Position numbers and translations under genes: made by a program. This document shows positions 18,353 to 26,631 of a stretch of 64,000 bases of DNA, one piece after another. Source of the DNA: Anaerosporobacter sp031551385 (GTDB lineage: Bacteria; Bacillota; Clostridia; Lachnospirales; Lachnospiraceae); contig NZ_JAVBNS010000103.1 of assembly GCF_031551385.1 (NCBI RefSeq), positions 1 through 64,000 of the forward strand. Direction: 5' to 3'. The notes under the pieces are model-generated. The model worked only from the letters and a program-made list of their open reading frames with translations, was not told the DNA's origin and ran no database searches. The number at the start of each line of letters is the position of its first letter. Positions within the stretch are counted from its first letter, which is position 1.

Positions 18353-18400
18353 TTTACAATATAGCCAAAAAAAGATATAATTATATCATAGTAATGATAT
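18353..18400 (+). promoter_or_regulatory. Promoter and operator of the toxin-antitoxin operon
   Basis: TTTACA (18353-18358), 17 bases, TATAAT (18376-18381). Immediately after the -10 box lies ATATCAT-AGTA-ATGATAT (18383-18400), a perfect 7-bp inverted repeat that covers the start site and adjoins the ribosome site. This is the usual arrangement for autorepression by an antitoxin or its complex. Confidence 0.85.
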
Positions 18401-18413
18401 GGAGGTAGTAAAA

Positions 18414-18680
18414 ATGATAATAAAGGCATCTGCGGCTTTAAGGAATGATTATGCGGCAATTTCAAACATGGCAAAGGAAACAAAAGAGCCCATTTATATA
18501 ACCAAAAATGGTGAAGGGGATTTAGTGCTTATGAGTATCGATGCTTTTGAAAAGCGAGAGCAAACATTGCAACTTCGTGCAAAGGTATTACAGGCAGAAC
18601 AGGAGCGTTTAGATGGTGCAGAAACATACAGCATCTCAGAAGCAAGGAAGCGCTTGAGGGAGAGAGTAAATGACATATAG
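18414..18680 (+). CDS. Antitoxin, Phd/YefM family
   Basis: An 88-residue protein starting MIIKASAALRNDYAAISNMAK, with the Phd/YefM DNA-binding N terminus and the characteristic EPIYITKNGEGDLVLMS stretch. The C-terminal tail is charged and helical, suited to bind the toxin. GGAGG lies eight bases before ATG 18414. The gene overlaps the toxin gene by 11 bases, so translation is coupled. It probably represses its own promoter through the palindrome at 18383. Confidence 0.92.
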   Translation: MIIKASAALRNDYAAISNMAKETKEPIYITKNGEGDLVLMSIDAFEKREQTLQLRAKVLQAEQERLDGAETYSISEARKRLRERVNDI

Positions 18681-18975
18681 AGTTGAAATCCTTCCTACTG
18701 CATGGGAAGATTTAAAACGTATAGAAGATTGGTATATCGTACAGTTTAGCATGGAAACAGCTTTAAAAGTAAGTGATGCTATACTTGATGCTATAGAACG
18801 TTTAGAGCGCTTTCCTGATTCTGGCTCATTGACACCAGATGAGTGGTTGAATCAGCAAGGCTATCGGATGATTATCTGCGAAAAACACGTTGCTATACAC
18901 AAGCTGATTCACGATGTTGTTTACATCTATCATATTGGGGACACACGGACTGATTATACAAAGTTGTTTTATTAA
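18670..18975 (+). CDS. Toxin, RelE/ParE family
   Basis: A 101-residue RelE/ParE-fold protein: VEILPTAWEDLKRIEDWY at the start, a central helix pair with FPDSGSL, and a C terminus with KHVAIHKLIHDVVYIYHI. This matches ParE/RelE toxins, which act either on gyrase or as ribosome-dependent mRNA interferases; which applies here cannot be told. It overlaps the antitoxin gene and its ribosome site GAGGGAG lies inside it. Confidence 0.9.
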   Translation: MTYRVEILPTAWEDLKRIEDWYIVQFSMETALKVSDAILDAIERLERFPDSGSLTPDEWLNQQGYRMIICEKHVAIHKLIHDVVYIYHIGDTRTDYTKLFY

Positions 18976-19009
18976 TAGTGTTAAATGAAAGCATACAAAG
19001 ATGAAAGGT

Positions 19010-19044
19010 GTCGTAAAACAACTATGAATATGCTGTTTTACGAC
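19010..19044 (+). terminator. Hairpin after the toxin-antitoxin operon
   Basis: An 11-bp perfect stem (GTCGTAAAACA with TGTTTTACGAC, loop of 13) lies 35 bp after the toxin stop. The following sequence is only moderately T-rich, so termination efficiency may be low. Confidence 0.6.
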
Positions 19045-19092
19045 CCCCTCATTTGCTTTCTTATTATTACTGAATTTCTTATTATGCTCGAT

Positions 19093-19887
19093 TCACTGAG
19101 TTCCTCCATATACCTCCTCATATTGTGCTGTTGCTTCTGATATCTGCGAACTACTCCTATTACATCGTGGCGCAACTAATGAACAATGTTTATGGCAACC
19201 AGAACAATATAATTTACTCAAATAGTCAGATAAAGACATTTGTTCAGAAACTGTATCTTCCTGCACGGCATCTATCGTAATTTCCTCTTCCTTTTTAGGT
19301 GTAATCGTGGCCTGTGCTGAGGCTATTTGTGCTACATTCTCTGCTGTGTCAGGAAATGCATATATAACAATCTGCTGATAAAGAATGAAAGTTATAAAAG
19401 CAACTGCGCAAGTAACAGTAACTACACTTCCGACTTTTTTACTTCGTTCACTCATGGAAAGTTTTTTAATAAAACTAACAAAATATTTTTGATGAAATGC
19501 TATATGAATCACTAAAAATCCTAAACATAAATAAGAAGTAATTTTGTGTGACATTACTAATAACTCCAAATTAGTTGGGTTCATTTTAAAAACTACTTGT
19601 GACATAGCAATACCTGTAATTAGTATTATAAACATGCAAACAAACAAAGTCATATTAAGTATATACATTATCGTAGACCTTTGGTTTGCTTTTCCTCGCC
19701 AGAAGGACTTGGTAACAGTTTTTATCCATGAACCATTCAAAAGCAAATGTCCAATGATTACCCCTGCAAATAATAAACCTGCAATTTCATGAAAAACTAT
19801 TCCTGTCGCTTTCATACAAATCAAAGCAACAAATATTATAGTCATTAATAGATTAAGAAACATTTTTAACATTAATTTAGGCTTCAT
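19093..19887 (-). CDS. DUF4405 membrane protein with C-terminal CXXCH motif
   Basis: A 264-residue membrane protein with four to five hydrophobic segments in residues 8-200. Conserved His residues sit within or next to the segments (GHLLLNG, MSHKITSY, VIHIAFHQ), as in DUF4405/cytochrome b-like heme-binding proteins. After the last segment is a roughly 50-residue acidic linker and then LYCSGCHKHCSL with several more Cys. CSGCH is formally a heme c attachment motif and the site would lie outside the membrane if the topology is as expected, but a metal or Fe-S role is equally possible. AAGGAG precedes the start. It stands alone. A role in electron transfer is inferred. Confidence 0.8.
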   Translation of the reverse strand: MKPKLMLKMFLNLLMTIIFVALICMKATGIVFHEIAGLLFAGVIIGHLLLNGSWIKTVTKSFWRGKANQRSTIMYILNMTLFVCMFIILITGIAMSQVVFKMNPTNLELLVMSHKITSYLCLGFLVIHIAFHQKYFVSFIKKLSMSERSKKVGSVVTVTCAVAFITFILYQQIVIYAFPDTAENVAQIASAQATITPKKEEEITIDAVQEDTVSEQMSLSDYLSKLYCSGCHKHCSLVAPRCNRSSSQISEATAQYEEVYGGTQ

Positions 19888-20113
19888 AAAAGAATACTCC
19901 TTCCTATAAATATCTCATTATCTTGGGAAACAAGTTAATTTATATTTTTATTTATATCTTTATTTTAAGATTAATTATAGAAGATGATTATGTGTAAATC
20001 GTGAAGAAGAAGTGATTATTTCGTGAAATTAATAATTCTATTTACAGAGACTAGAATCCACAGATCTTTTTTTACAATACATGATTTAAAGAACTTATCA
20101 ATCTTCTCTTCTC

Positions 20114-20671
20114 CTATTCCTCCCCACTCGGCAACTCAACAAAAATCGGCTCATGAAGAACCCTTGGCAAGTACACTTCTAAAACATCCTTACACTTCAA
20201 TTTAATACTAGAAGTATTCATACAAGGATGACAAGCAAAAAACTCTGGTTCCATAACCTCTCTATCAATTAATAACTGTACTTGATTTTCCGTATCGTTC
20301 ATCAATCCCATAACACTAACCGAACCAGGTGTTATATCTAAGAATTTCTCCATAAACTCCGCACCAGCAAAAGATAATCTCGCACTATTAATCTGTTTTG
20401 ATAAATCCTTCGTCTTAAAAACCTTTCTCCCTGGCATCATCAAAAGATAAAATTTTGTCTTTTGTGAATTACATAAGAATAAATTTTTACAGATACTAGT
20501 CCCTTCCCCTAATGCTATCTCAACCTTTTCACACGCTTCAATCGTATTCGCTTCCTCATGGTCAACTCTTTCATAATCAATATTTAATTTATCAAGCAAA
20601 TCATAAACACGAATTTCTTTATCTAATCTACCTTCGTTTGTATCAGGTCTACCCTTTACTAATTCATACAT
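20114..20671 (-). CDS. ProX/YbaK-type aminoacyl-tRNA deacylase
   Basis: A 185-residue member of the YbaK/ProXp (INS) superfamily that hydrolyses misacylated tRNA, probably Ala-tRNAPro. The catalytic Lys lies in ICKNLFLCN, followed by KTKFYLLMMPG; SARLSFA and the later GSVSVMGL loop are also family features, as are the late HPCMNTSSIKL residues. It is a free-standing protein rather than a domain of ProRS. GGAGG precedes ATG 20671. It has no operon partner; the 990 bp upstream contains no gene. Confidence 0.88.
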   Translation of the reverse strand: MYELVKGRPDTNEGRLDKEIRVYDLLDKLNIDYERVDHEEANTIEACEKVEIALGEGTSICKNLFLCNSQKTKFYLLMMPGRKVFKTKDLSKQINSARLSFAGAEFMEKFLDITPGSVSVMGLMNDTENQVQLLIDREVMEPEFFACHPCMNTSSIKLKCKDVLEVYLPRVLHEPIFVELPSGEE

Positions 20672-21331
20672 GCTGTCGCCTCCGTATCTTCCAATTCTTT
20701 ATCAATCCAATTACAAAACTCCTCCTAATGTCCAAAGACAACTCAAAGAGAATTTCAAACATCAACCTACTTTTTTACACCAAATTATACTTCCATCTCT
20801 CCAAACTGTAAAGGAGAAAAGCAAGAAACAAAATATAATAATAAATTGCTTATTAATTCTAAAGAATATATATTTCTCTTTCCAAAAACAACCACTTTTA
20901 TATTTAAATTAATATGCATTTGTGAAACTCTTACTATTCCTGATTATTTCTTAATTAAGGTATGATAACACAAAACAAAAACACATCTTGTGTATAAACT
21001 ACACAAATTAGAATATCAAATCGCAACACAAAAGGATGAAATTCTCCACATAACATAAAGAATCTCATCCCCCTCTTATATTTATATCCTATACACTATT
21101 GTAGCATTACAGCCCTTCTAAAGCACTTTTTGAGTTCCAATTATGCTCCCAAAAGCTCACAGTATATGCAATCAAGCACTTATAACCCCTAAGCTTTCCA
21201 TAACTTTCACCCATAAAAACATCTTTTCCTAGCACAATAAGAATATTTATTCGACAACCTACTTGTACTTGTGTTTTAAGAATCTTTATTCATTCAACAA
21301 CCTACCCGTACTTGTGTCCACAACATTCCCA
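20672..21331. other. Non-coding AT-rich region with hairpin and direct repeat
   Basis: No gene is supported here. The part next to 20671 must hold the deacylase promoter. A 12-bp imperfect stem (21034-21045 with 21059-21070, GGATGAAATTCT and AGAATCTCATCC) may be a terminator-like hairpin. A direct repeat of about 35 bp (21240-21274 and 21279-21317, ending in GTACTTGTGT) precedes element A; its second copy forms the outer arm of that element, so the first copy may be a relic of another one. Confidence 0.5.
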
Positions 21332-21610
21332 AGCAAAACTTCACTACCTTCCTTAGCTTCTTCGTTGCTGTACACTGACTAAAAAACGATAGCGAAACAC
21401 CTATAGTACTTCTTAGTGTGTACTCAATACCCTAGAAAGGCGAGGCAAGGACGCCGAGCCAGTCCGAGCTGAGGCAGGATGCCGAATCGAGGACGGTTTC
21501 GTAACTTTTAATCACCGCTCCCGTACACACTTAGAAGTACTTAGGTGTGTAGCGTGTTTTGTGTCAGTGTCCAGCAACGAAGAAGCTTCGAAAACCAAAC
21601 AAGTTTTGCT
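21332..21610 (+). repeat. Long structured element, copy A (279 bp)
   Basis: One of four related elements in the window. The ends are AGCAAAACTT / AAGTTTTGCT, followed inward by a second arm CTTCTTCGTTG / CAACGAAGAAG and a third AGTGTGTAC / GTACACACT. A central, non-palindromic core contains GGCGAGGC...GCCGAGCC and GAGGCAGGATGCCGAAT. In this copy complementarity continues outward (GTACTTGTGT at 21308-21317 with ACACAAGTAC at 21626-21635, and TTTATTCATT at 21285-21294 with AATGAATAAA at 21648-21657), giving a 373-bp palindromic block ending four bases from the yjfF stop codon. No open reading frame of note. Confidence 0.9.
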
Positions 21611-21661
21611 CCTCAAGCACCCAAAACACAAGTACTCCACAGCCCAAAATGAATAAACCTT

Positions 21662-22687
21662 CTACTTCTTCTTTTTCACCGCCGCAAACACACTCTGCAT
21701 AACAATAAAGAAACAAAGCAATGCAGCAATTGCAATCTTCGTCCACCAAGAAGATAATGTACCTTGGAATGTAATGATCGATTCGATCGTACCCTTAATC
21801 AATACACCGAACAAACTACCAATAACATTACCAACACCTCCTGTTAATAGTGTTCCGCCAATAACAGAAGAAGCAATTGCCTCCATTTCAAATCCACGCG
21901 CCTGCTCAACGAAACCACCGCAAGAATTTAAACAGAATACAAAGCCCGCAAGCGCAGCTAAGAAACCATTCATAACATACACACGTAATTTAATTCTTCT
22001 AACGTTTAATCCCATAAGCAATGCCGATTGCTCATTTCCACCAACGGCATAGATCGAACGACCTGACTTTGTGAATTTAAGAAACAAGAATACAATGGCT
22101 AACACTACAATTGCAATGAGAACACTTACATAAATGTAAGGATGGGTTGCCACACCCTTTTTATTGTAAGTTGTAATAAAATTAAAATTAATCTTTGTAC
22201 CAGCCATCTTTAAAAATGTTTCATTCGTTATACTAATCATATCTTTACTAATGATTGCTGTCATACCTCTGGCAAAGAACATACCTGCCAAAGTAACGAT
22301 AAATGGTTGGATTTTAAGATACGCAACTAAGAAACCTTGTACAAGACCAAATATTGTACCAACGATTAATACAATAATAATACTTACACCAGCACTCATG
22401 CCCTTCTTTTCCATCATCCATGCAAGTAACATACAAGTCATACCAATAACCGAACCGATGGAGATGTCGATTCCACCTGTAATCAGTACCATTGTCATAC
22501 CGGCTGCTGCAATCAGTAATCCCGCATTACTGATGAACAGATTTAGAAACACTTGTGGCTTATTGAAGCCTTTATCATGAAACGCAACTATTCCAGCTAA
22601 ATATAACACGAAGAATAGAAGGATCGTAATCATTAACAAGAAGTTATTTCCGTCTAATTTTCCTTTTATCTTTTTCGCTATATTCAT
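21662..22687 (-). CDS. yjfF: Galactofuranose-type ABC permease YjfF
   Basis: A 341-residue membrane protein of the RbsC family with about eight to ten hydrophobic segments. Its C-terminal half has GGTLLTGGVGNVIGSLFGV and TLSSWWTKIAI, features I recall from Escherichia coli YjfF, the second permease of the galactofuranose importer. It is the last gene of the ytfQ-R-T-yjfF series; its ATG overlaps the stop of the preceding permease gene (TAATG), so translation is coupled. Upstream SD is AAGGTGG. The substrate in this organism could be another furanose or pentose. Confidence 0.9.
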   Translation of the reverse strand: MNIAKKIKGKLDGNNFLLMITILLFFVLYLAGIVAFHDKGFNKPQVFLNLFISNAGLLIAAAGMTMVLITGGIDISIGSVIGMTCMLLAWMMEKKGMSAGVSIIIVLIVGTIFGLVQGFLVAYLKIQPFIVTLAGMFFARGMTAIISKDMISITNETFLKMAGTKINFNFITTYNKKGVATHPYIYVSVLIAIVVLAIVFLFLKFTKSGRSIYAVGGNEQSALLMGLNVRRIKLRVYVMNGFLAALAGFVFCLNSCGGFVEQARGFEMEAIASSVIGGTLLTGGVGNVIGSLFGVLIKGTIESIITFQGTLSSWWTKIAIAALLCFFIVMQSVFAAVKKKK

Positions 22688-23733
22688 TATGCCACCTTCT
22701 CTCCTATCTTCTCAACTCTCTTCTGTTTCTGATGATTTACAAACTTCTTGAATTCAGGTGATTGTAAAGCAACAATAAGAATTACAACAACGGCTTTATA
22801 TACAGGTAATTGATCGGCTGAAACACCCATTGCATAAAGGGAAGTTGATAACGCTTGAATGGTAATAGCACCGATAACACTACCTGCAAGGGAGAACTTA
22901 CCACCGCCCAAACTATTTCCACCAAGGGCAACGGCTAAGATAGCATCTAGTTCTAAGTTTAAACCAACGTTGTTTGCATCAATCGAATAGATTCTTGAAG
23001 TTGCAATTGTTCCTGCGATTCCTGCGCACAAACCGCAGAATGCATACGTTAAGAAAATAATTAAAGTCGAATTCAAACCAAGTAAACGGCTGGCTTTTGA
23101 GTTAATACCAACACTTTGTATGTACATATTTAACGCAGTCTTTTTTAGTAATACATATGTTAAAATTACTACGATAATTGCAACAAATATCGGTGTTGGA
23201 ACTGGTACATGAGGTATTGTTGAGCCAAGGTATTTGAAACTGTCCACTTTTATGTATAAGATATTACCTCCTGTAATCAACTGTGCAATACCACGTCCTG
23301 CGGTAAATAAAATCAAAGTTGCAACCATTGGTTGAATCCTTAATTTTGCTACAAGGAAACCATTCCATGCACCACACAATGTTGCAACAACTAATGCTCC
23401 CACGATTCCTAAGATATAAGGCACATTATAATTTGCTCCGCTTCCTAAGATGGAACAACATACTGCTCCTGCAACTGCCATCGTTGCTCCAACAGAGATG
23501 TCTGTACCCGCTGATGATGCAACACACATTGTCATTCCAACTGCTAATATAATCAATTCACTTGAACGATTAATAATATCGATAATATAACCATACAATA
23601 CACCATTTGAATTAATTGACACTTTGAAAAACGTAGGTGTTTTAATCAAATTCAATAGCAATACGATAACTAAGCAAACAATCGGCCAGAATAAACGATA
23701 TTTTGTAATGTTTTTTAACTTCTCCCTATTCAT
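22687..23733 (-). CDS. ytfT: Galactofuranose-type ABC permease YtfT
   Basis: A 348-residue RbsC-family permease, with AGTDISVGATMAVAGAV near residue 75 and ALGGNSLGGGKFSL near 275. It would form the membrane channel together with YjfF. ATG 23733 is set by a strong GGGAGGTG; the gene overlaps the end of the ATPase gene by eight bases, showing tight operon packing. It is the third gene of the transporter series after the binding protein and ATPase. Confidence 0.9.
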   Translation of the reverse strand: MNREKLKNITKYRLFWPIVCLVIVLLLNLIKTPTFFKVSINSNGVLYGYIIDIINRSSELIILAVGMTMCVASSAGTDISVGATMAVAGAVCCSILGSGANYNVPYILGIVGALVVATLCGAWNGFLVAKLRIQPMVATLILFTAGRGIAQLITGGNILYIKVDSFKYLGSTIPHVPVPTPIFVAIIVVILTYVLLKKTALNMYIQSVGINSKASRLLGLNSTLIIFLTYAFCGLCAGIAGTIATSRIYSIDANNVGLNLELDAILAVALGGNSLGGGKFSLAGSVIGAITIQALSTSLYAMGVSADQLPVYKAVVVILIVALQSPEFKKFVNHQKQKRVEKIGEKVA

Positions 23734-25258
23734 CTGCTTCACCTCCCGCAATTGCTTTCATTATGTTATCTTGTGATAACTCTTCTTCCTCAAGTTCTCC
23801 AACTTTACGTCCATCACGAAGGATTGCCATACGATTTACGGTACGAAGCATCTCTTCGATTTCAGAAGAGATAAACATAACTGCCATACCTTCACCAGCC
23901 AATTTTACAACTAACTTTTGAATCTCTGTCTTTGTACCAACATCAATACCTCTTGTTGGTTCATCAAGAATTAGGAAATCCGGATTCGTCATTAACCAAC
24001 GGCCAAGAATAACTTTTTGCTGGTTACCACCACTTAACTGTTTAATTGGAGTTTCACGGCTTGCTGTCTTAACTTGCAATATTTCAATATATTTATCTGT
24101 AAGCTCTTCCTGCTCTTTCTTACTGATTAGATGGAACATGCCTCGTTTTGCCTGTAGTGCAAGAATCATATTCTCCCGAACTGACAAATCTGCGATAATA
24201 CCCTCTTCCTTACGATTCTCTGGACAGAATGCCATTCCCGCTTTCATCGCATCGATTGGTGCTTTCACAACTAGTTTTTCACCATTCATAAGAAGCGAAC
24301 CTTCATCTGCTTTATCTGCACCATAGATTGCTCTTGCAAGTTCGGAACGTCCTGAGCCTAATAATCCAGATAAACCAATTACTTCGCCTTTATGAATTGC
24401 TAAATCGAATGGTTTAATCGTTCCTACATGACCTAATCTTTTCGCATCAATTACTCTTTCTCTTTGTTCATCCTCTGTCTGTTTTGCGTTAACCTTCTTA
24501 ATGGATGCCAAATCATCAAACTCTTTACCCATCATCTTTGCTACTAACTGTACTCTAGGCAAGTTTTCTACTTCATATTCGCCAACTAGTGTACCATTGC
24601 GAAGAACCGTTATACGATCACACACTGCATATACCTGTTCTAAAAAATGCGTTACAAATACAATTCCAGTACCTTGTGCCTTTAACTTATTCATCACTTT
24701 GAATAGCTTCTCAATCTCAGATTCATCTAAGCTTGATGTTGGCTCATCTAAAATTAGAACTTTTGCTGAGATATCAACAGCTCTTGCGATGGCAACCATC
24801 TGCTGTATCGCAACGGAATAATTTTCAAGTGCTCTTGTTACATCGATTTCTATATTAAGGCTGTCAAGTAACTCTTTCGCCTTTATATTCATTGTCTTCC
24901 AATCAATTCGCCCGAATTTCATAGGCTCTCTTCCGATAAATATATTCTCCGCAACTGATAAGTTCGGGCAAAGATTTACTTCTTGATACACGGTACTAAT
25001 CCCATGTTTTTGTGCCTCTTGAGGAGAACGATTGATAATTGTTTCACTTTTCCCATCAATATGAATTTCCCCTGTTTCAAATTCTTCTACACCTGTTAGT
25101 ACTTTAATTAATGTTGATTTTCCTGCACCATTTTCACCCATCAATGCATGAATCTCTCCTGCACGTAGTGTAAAATCCACATCTGATAATGCTGCTACTC
25201 CTGGAAAATTCTTATATATATGCCGCATAGATAATACAATATTCTTTTCGTTTTCCAT
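23726..25258 (-). CDS. ytfR: Galactofuranose-type ABC ATPase YtfR (two ABC domains)
   Basis: A 510-residue tandem ABC protein. Domain 1 has Walker A GENGAGKST and Walker B LILDEPTSSLD; domain 2 has GLLGSGRSE in place of a full P-loop, signature LSGGNQQKV and LILDEPTRGID. It powers import by YtfT/YjfF. ATG at 25258 (AAAGGA nine bases upstream) is preferred to ATG 25267, where the site would be adjacent. A hairpin with T-run separates it from the binding-protein gene, so it is probably expressed at lower level than the binding protein. Confidence 0.92.
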   Translation of the reverse strand: MENEKNIVLSMRHIYKNFPGVAALSDVDFTLRAGEIHALMGENGAGKSTLIKVLTGVEEFETGEIHIDGKSETIINRSPQEAQKHGISTVYQEVNLCPNLSVAENIFIGREPMKFGRIDWKTMNIKAKELLDSLNIEIDVTRALENYSVAIQQMVAIARAVDISAKVLILDEPTSSLDESEIEKLFKVMNKLKAQGTGIVFVTHFLEQVYAVCDRITVLRNGTLVGEYEVENLPRVQLVAKMMGKEFDDLASIKKVNAKQTEDEQRERVIDAKRLGHVGTIKPFDLAIHKGEVIGLSGLLGSGRSELARAIYGADKADEGSLLMNGEKLVVKAPIDAMKAGMAFCPENRKEEGIIADLSVRENMILALQAKRGMFHLISKKEQEELTDKYIEILQVKTASRETPIKQLSGGNQQKVILGRWLMTNPDFLILDEPTRGIDVGTKTEIQKLVVKLAGEGMAVMFISSEIEEMLRTVNRMAILRDGRKVGELEEEELSQDNIMKAIAGGEADE

Positions 25259-25276
25259 GTGGACCATCCTTTCATA

Positions 25277-25330
25277 TAAAAAATCAGGTATGAGCCACTA
25301 CCACTTGGTGGCTTTCCATGGCTCACACCT
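25277..25330 (-). terminator. Leaky terminator between binding protein and ATPase genes
   Basis: A 12-bp stem with one mismatch (25286-25297 with 25319-25330) is followed on the minus strand by a run of six or seven T (25277-25283). It lies inside the transporter operon, where partial termination would give more binding protein than channel, a common design. Confidence 0.8.
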
Positions 25331-25400
25331 GACTATATATTGCTACATTTTTAAGTCATAACTCTTTGATGATATCCTCAAGTTAGATTAAATACCAATC

Positions 25401-26426
25401 TTAATATTGACGATTTGGTAATTCTTGTGCTGCTGTTTCTGCTGGGTAAACACCTTCTTCAACATATTGAATCTTCTCAACAGTTTCACCAGCCATTAAC
25501 TTCTTAGCAAGTTCAGCAACTCTTGGTCCGTGAAGTGGATTACATTCAACAGATACATTCATATCACCAGCAATCATAGAATCGAAAGCAGCTTTTACTG
25601 CATCAAACGATACAATTACAACATCTTTACCAGGAGTTTTTCCTGCTGCTTTCAATGCATCGATTGCACCAAATGCCATGTTATCGTTTTGAGCGATTAC
25701 AACGTCAATGTTGTCATATTTCTTTAAGAATGCTTCCATAACTTCTTGACCTTTAGCTTGTGTAAATTCACCTGTTTGCTCTTCAAGAACATTGTAGTTT
25801 GTGAATCCAGCGATTGTTTCATCAAAACCTTTTGTACGTCCGATTTCTGCTGAAGAACCAATTGTTCCTTGTAATACTACAACGTTATGTTCTGCATCGC
25901 CTGTACCTTGTTTATTCATATATTCTACTAACCAGTTTGCTGCATCTACACCTTCTTGTTTAAAGTCAGAACCAACCCAACAAGAATATAAGGAGTCATC
26001 AGAAACATCGATCATTCTGTCTACGATAATTACTGGGATACCAGCGTCTTTTGCTTCTCCAAGAACAGTTTCCCAACCAGTTTCTGTTACAGGAGCAATT
26101 ACGATAACATCAACTTCTTGAGAGATGAAATCTCTAACTGCTTTTGTTTGGTTTTCTTGTTTTTGTTGTGCATCTGCGAAGATTAATTTGAATCCATTTT
26201 CTTCTGATAATGCGGCTTTCATAGATTCTGTATTTGCTACACGCCAATCACTTTCTGCACCAACTTGTGAGAAACCAATTGTAATTAAGTCCTTACTTGA
26301 ATCAGAAGATGAATCTGCTGTAGTAGCTTTTGAATCATCTTTGTTGTCTTTCTTTTCGCCACAACCCACTGCCATTGTTGCCACTAGTAATACACACATT
26401 AGTAATGCTAATACTCTTTTTTTCAT
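25401..26426 (-). CDS. ytfQ: Galactofuranose-type sugar-binding lipoprotein YtfQ
   Basis: A 341-residue lipoprotein: signal peptide with lipobox MAVGC at residue 22, Ser/Asp-rich linker, and a type I periplasmic binding fold. It has family landmarks TIGFSQVGAESDWR, PVTETGWETVL and SVECNPLHGPRV, the last being recalled as typical of YtfQ-like galactofuranose receptors. ATG 26426 follows AGGAGG. It delivers the sugar to YtfRT-YjfF and follows the YesM/YesN genes, which probably control it. The frame is open for 18 more codons upstream without start signals. Confidence 0.92.
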   Translation of the reverse strand: MKKRVLALLMCVLLVATMAVGCGEKKDNKDDSKATTADSSSDSSKDLITIGFSQVGAESDWRVANTESMKAALSEENGFKLIFADAQQKQENQTKAVRDFISQEVDVIVIAPVTETGWETVLGEAKDAGIPVIIVDRMIDVSDDSLYSCWVGSDFKQEGVDAANWLVEYMNKQGTGDAEHNVVVLQGTIGSSAEIGRTKGFDETIAGFTNYNVLEEQTGEFTQAKGQEVMEAFLKKYDNIDVVIAQNDNMAFGAIDALKAAGKTPGKDVVIVSFDAVKAAFDSMIAGDMNVSVECNPLHGPRVAELAKKLMAGETVEKIQYVEEGVYPAETAAQELPNRQY

Positions 26427-26506
26427 ACTAAAATCTCCTCCTGTTATTTCATATTTTTTTATAACAAGCTTCCCCAACAATCTATCTGCTTGCTATGGTG
26501 TTATTA

Positions 26507-26540
26507 TAAAAAAAATAATGCAGAATAGAAATGCATTATT
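26507..26540 (-). terminator. Terminator after the sensor kinase
   Basis: A 9-bp perfect stem (AATAATGCA 26514-26522 with TGCATTATT 26532-26540) runs into eight T on the minus strand. It separates the two-component genes from the transporter genes, so the latter probably have their own promoter just downstream. Confidence 0.85.
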
Positions 26541-26631
26541 TTTTGTTTCTTTTTAATATTTTACGAATTTAAAATACTACCTCCAAAATTTTTTCTTTTT
26601 CACAAAAAGGTATATTTTTTTTGTCAAAAGG

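Noticed and set aside
18223..18483. Minus-strand frame of 86 codons over the toxin-antitoxin promoter
   Set aside because: It overlaps a consensus promoter, operator and antitoxin start, and has no recognisable features.
21332..21610. ERIC or HEARO/omega-RNA identity for the long elements
   Set aside because: Length, core words and termini do not match what I recall of those families; no IscB/TnpB-like gene is adjacent.
26427..26480. Upstream extension of the YtfQ-like gene
   Set aside because: It would remove the signal peptide from the N terminus and lacks a ribosome site, whereas ATG 26426 has AGGAGG.
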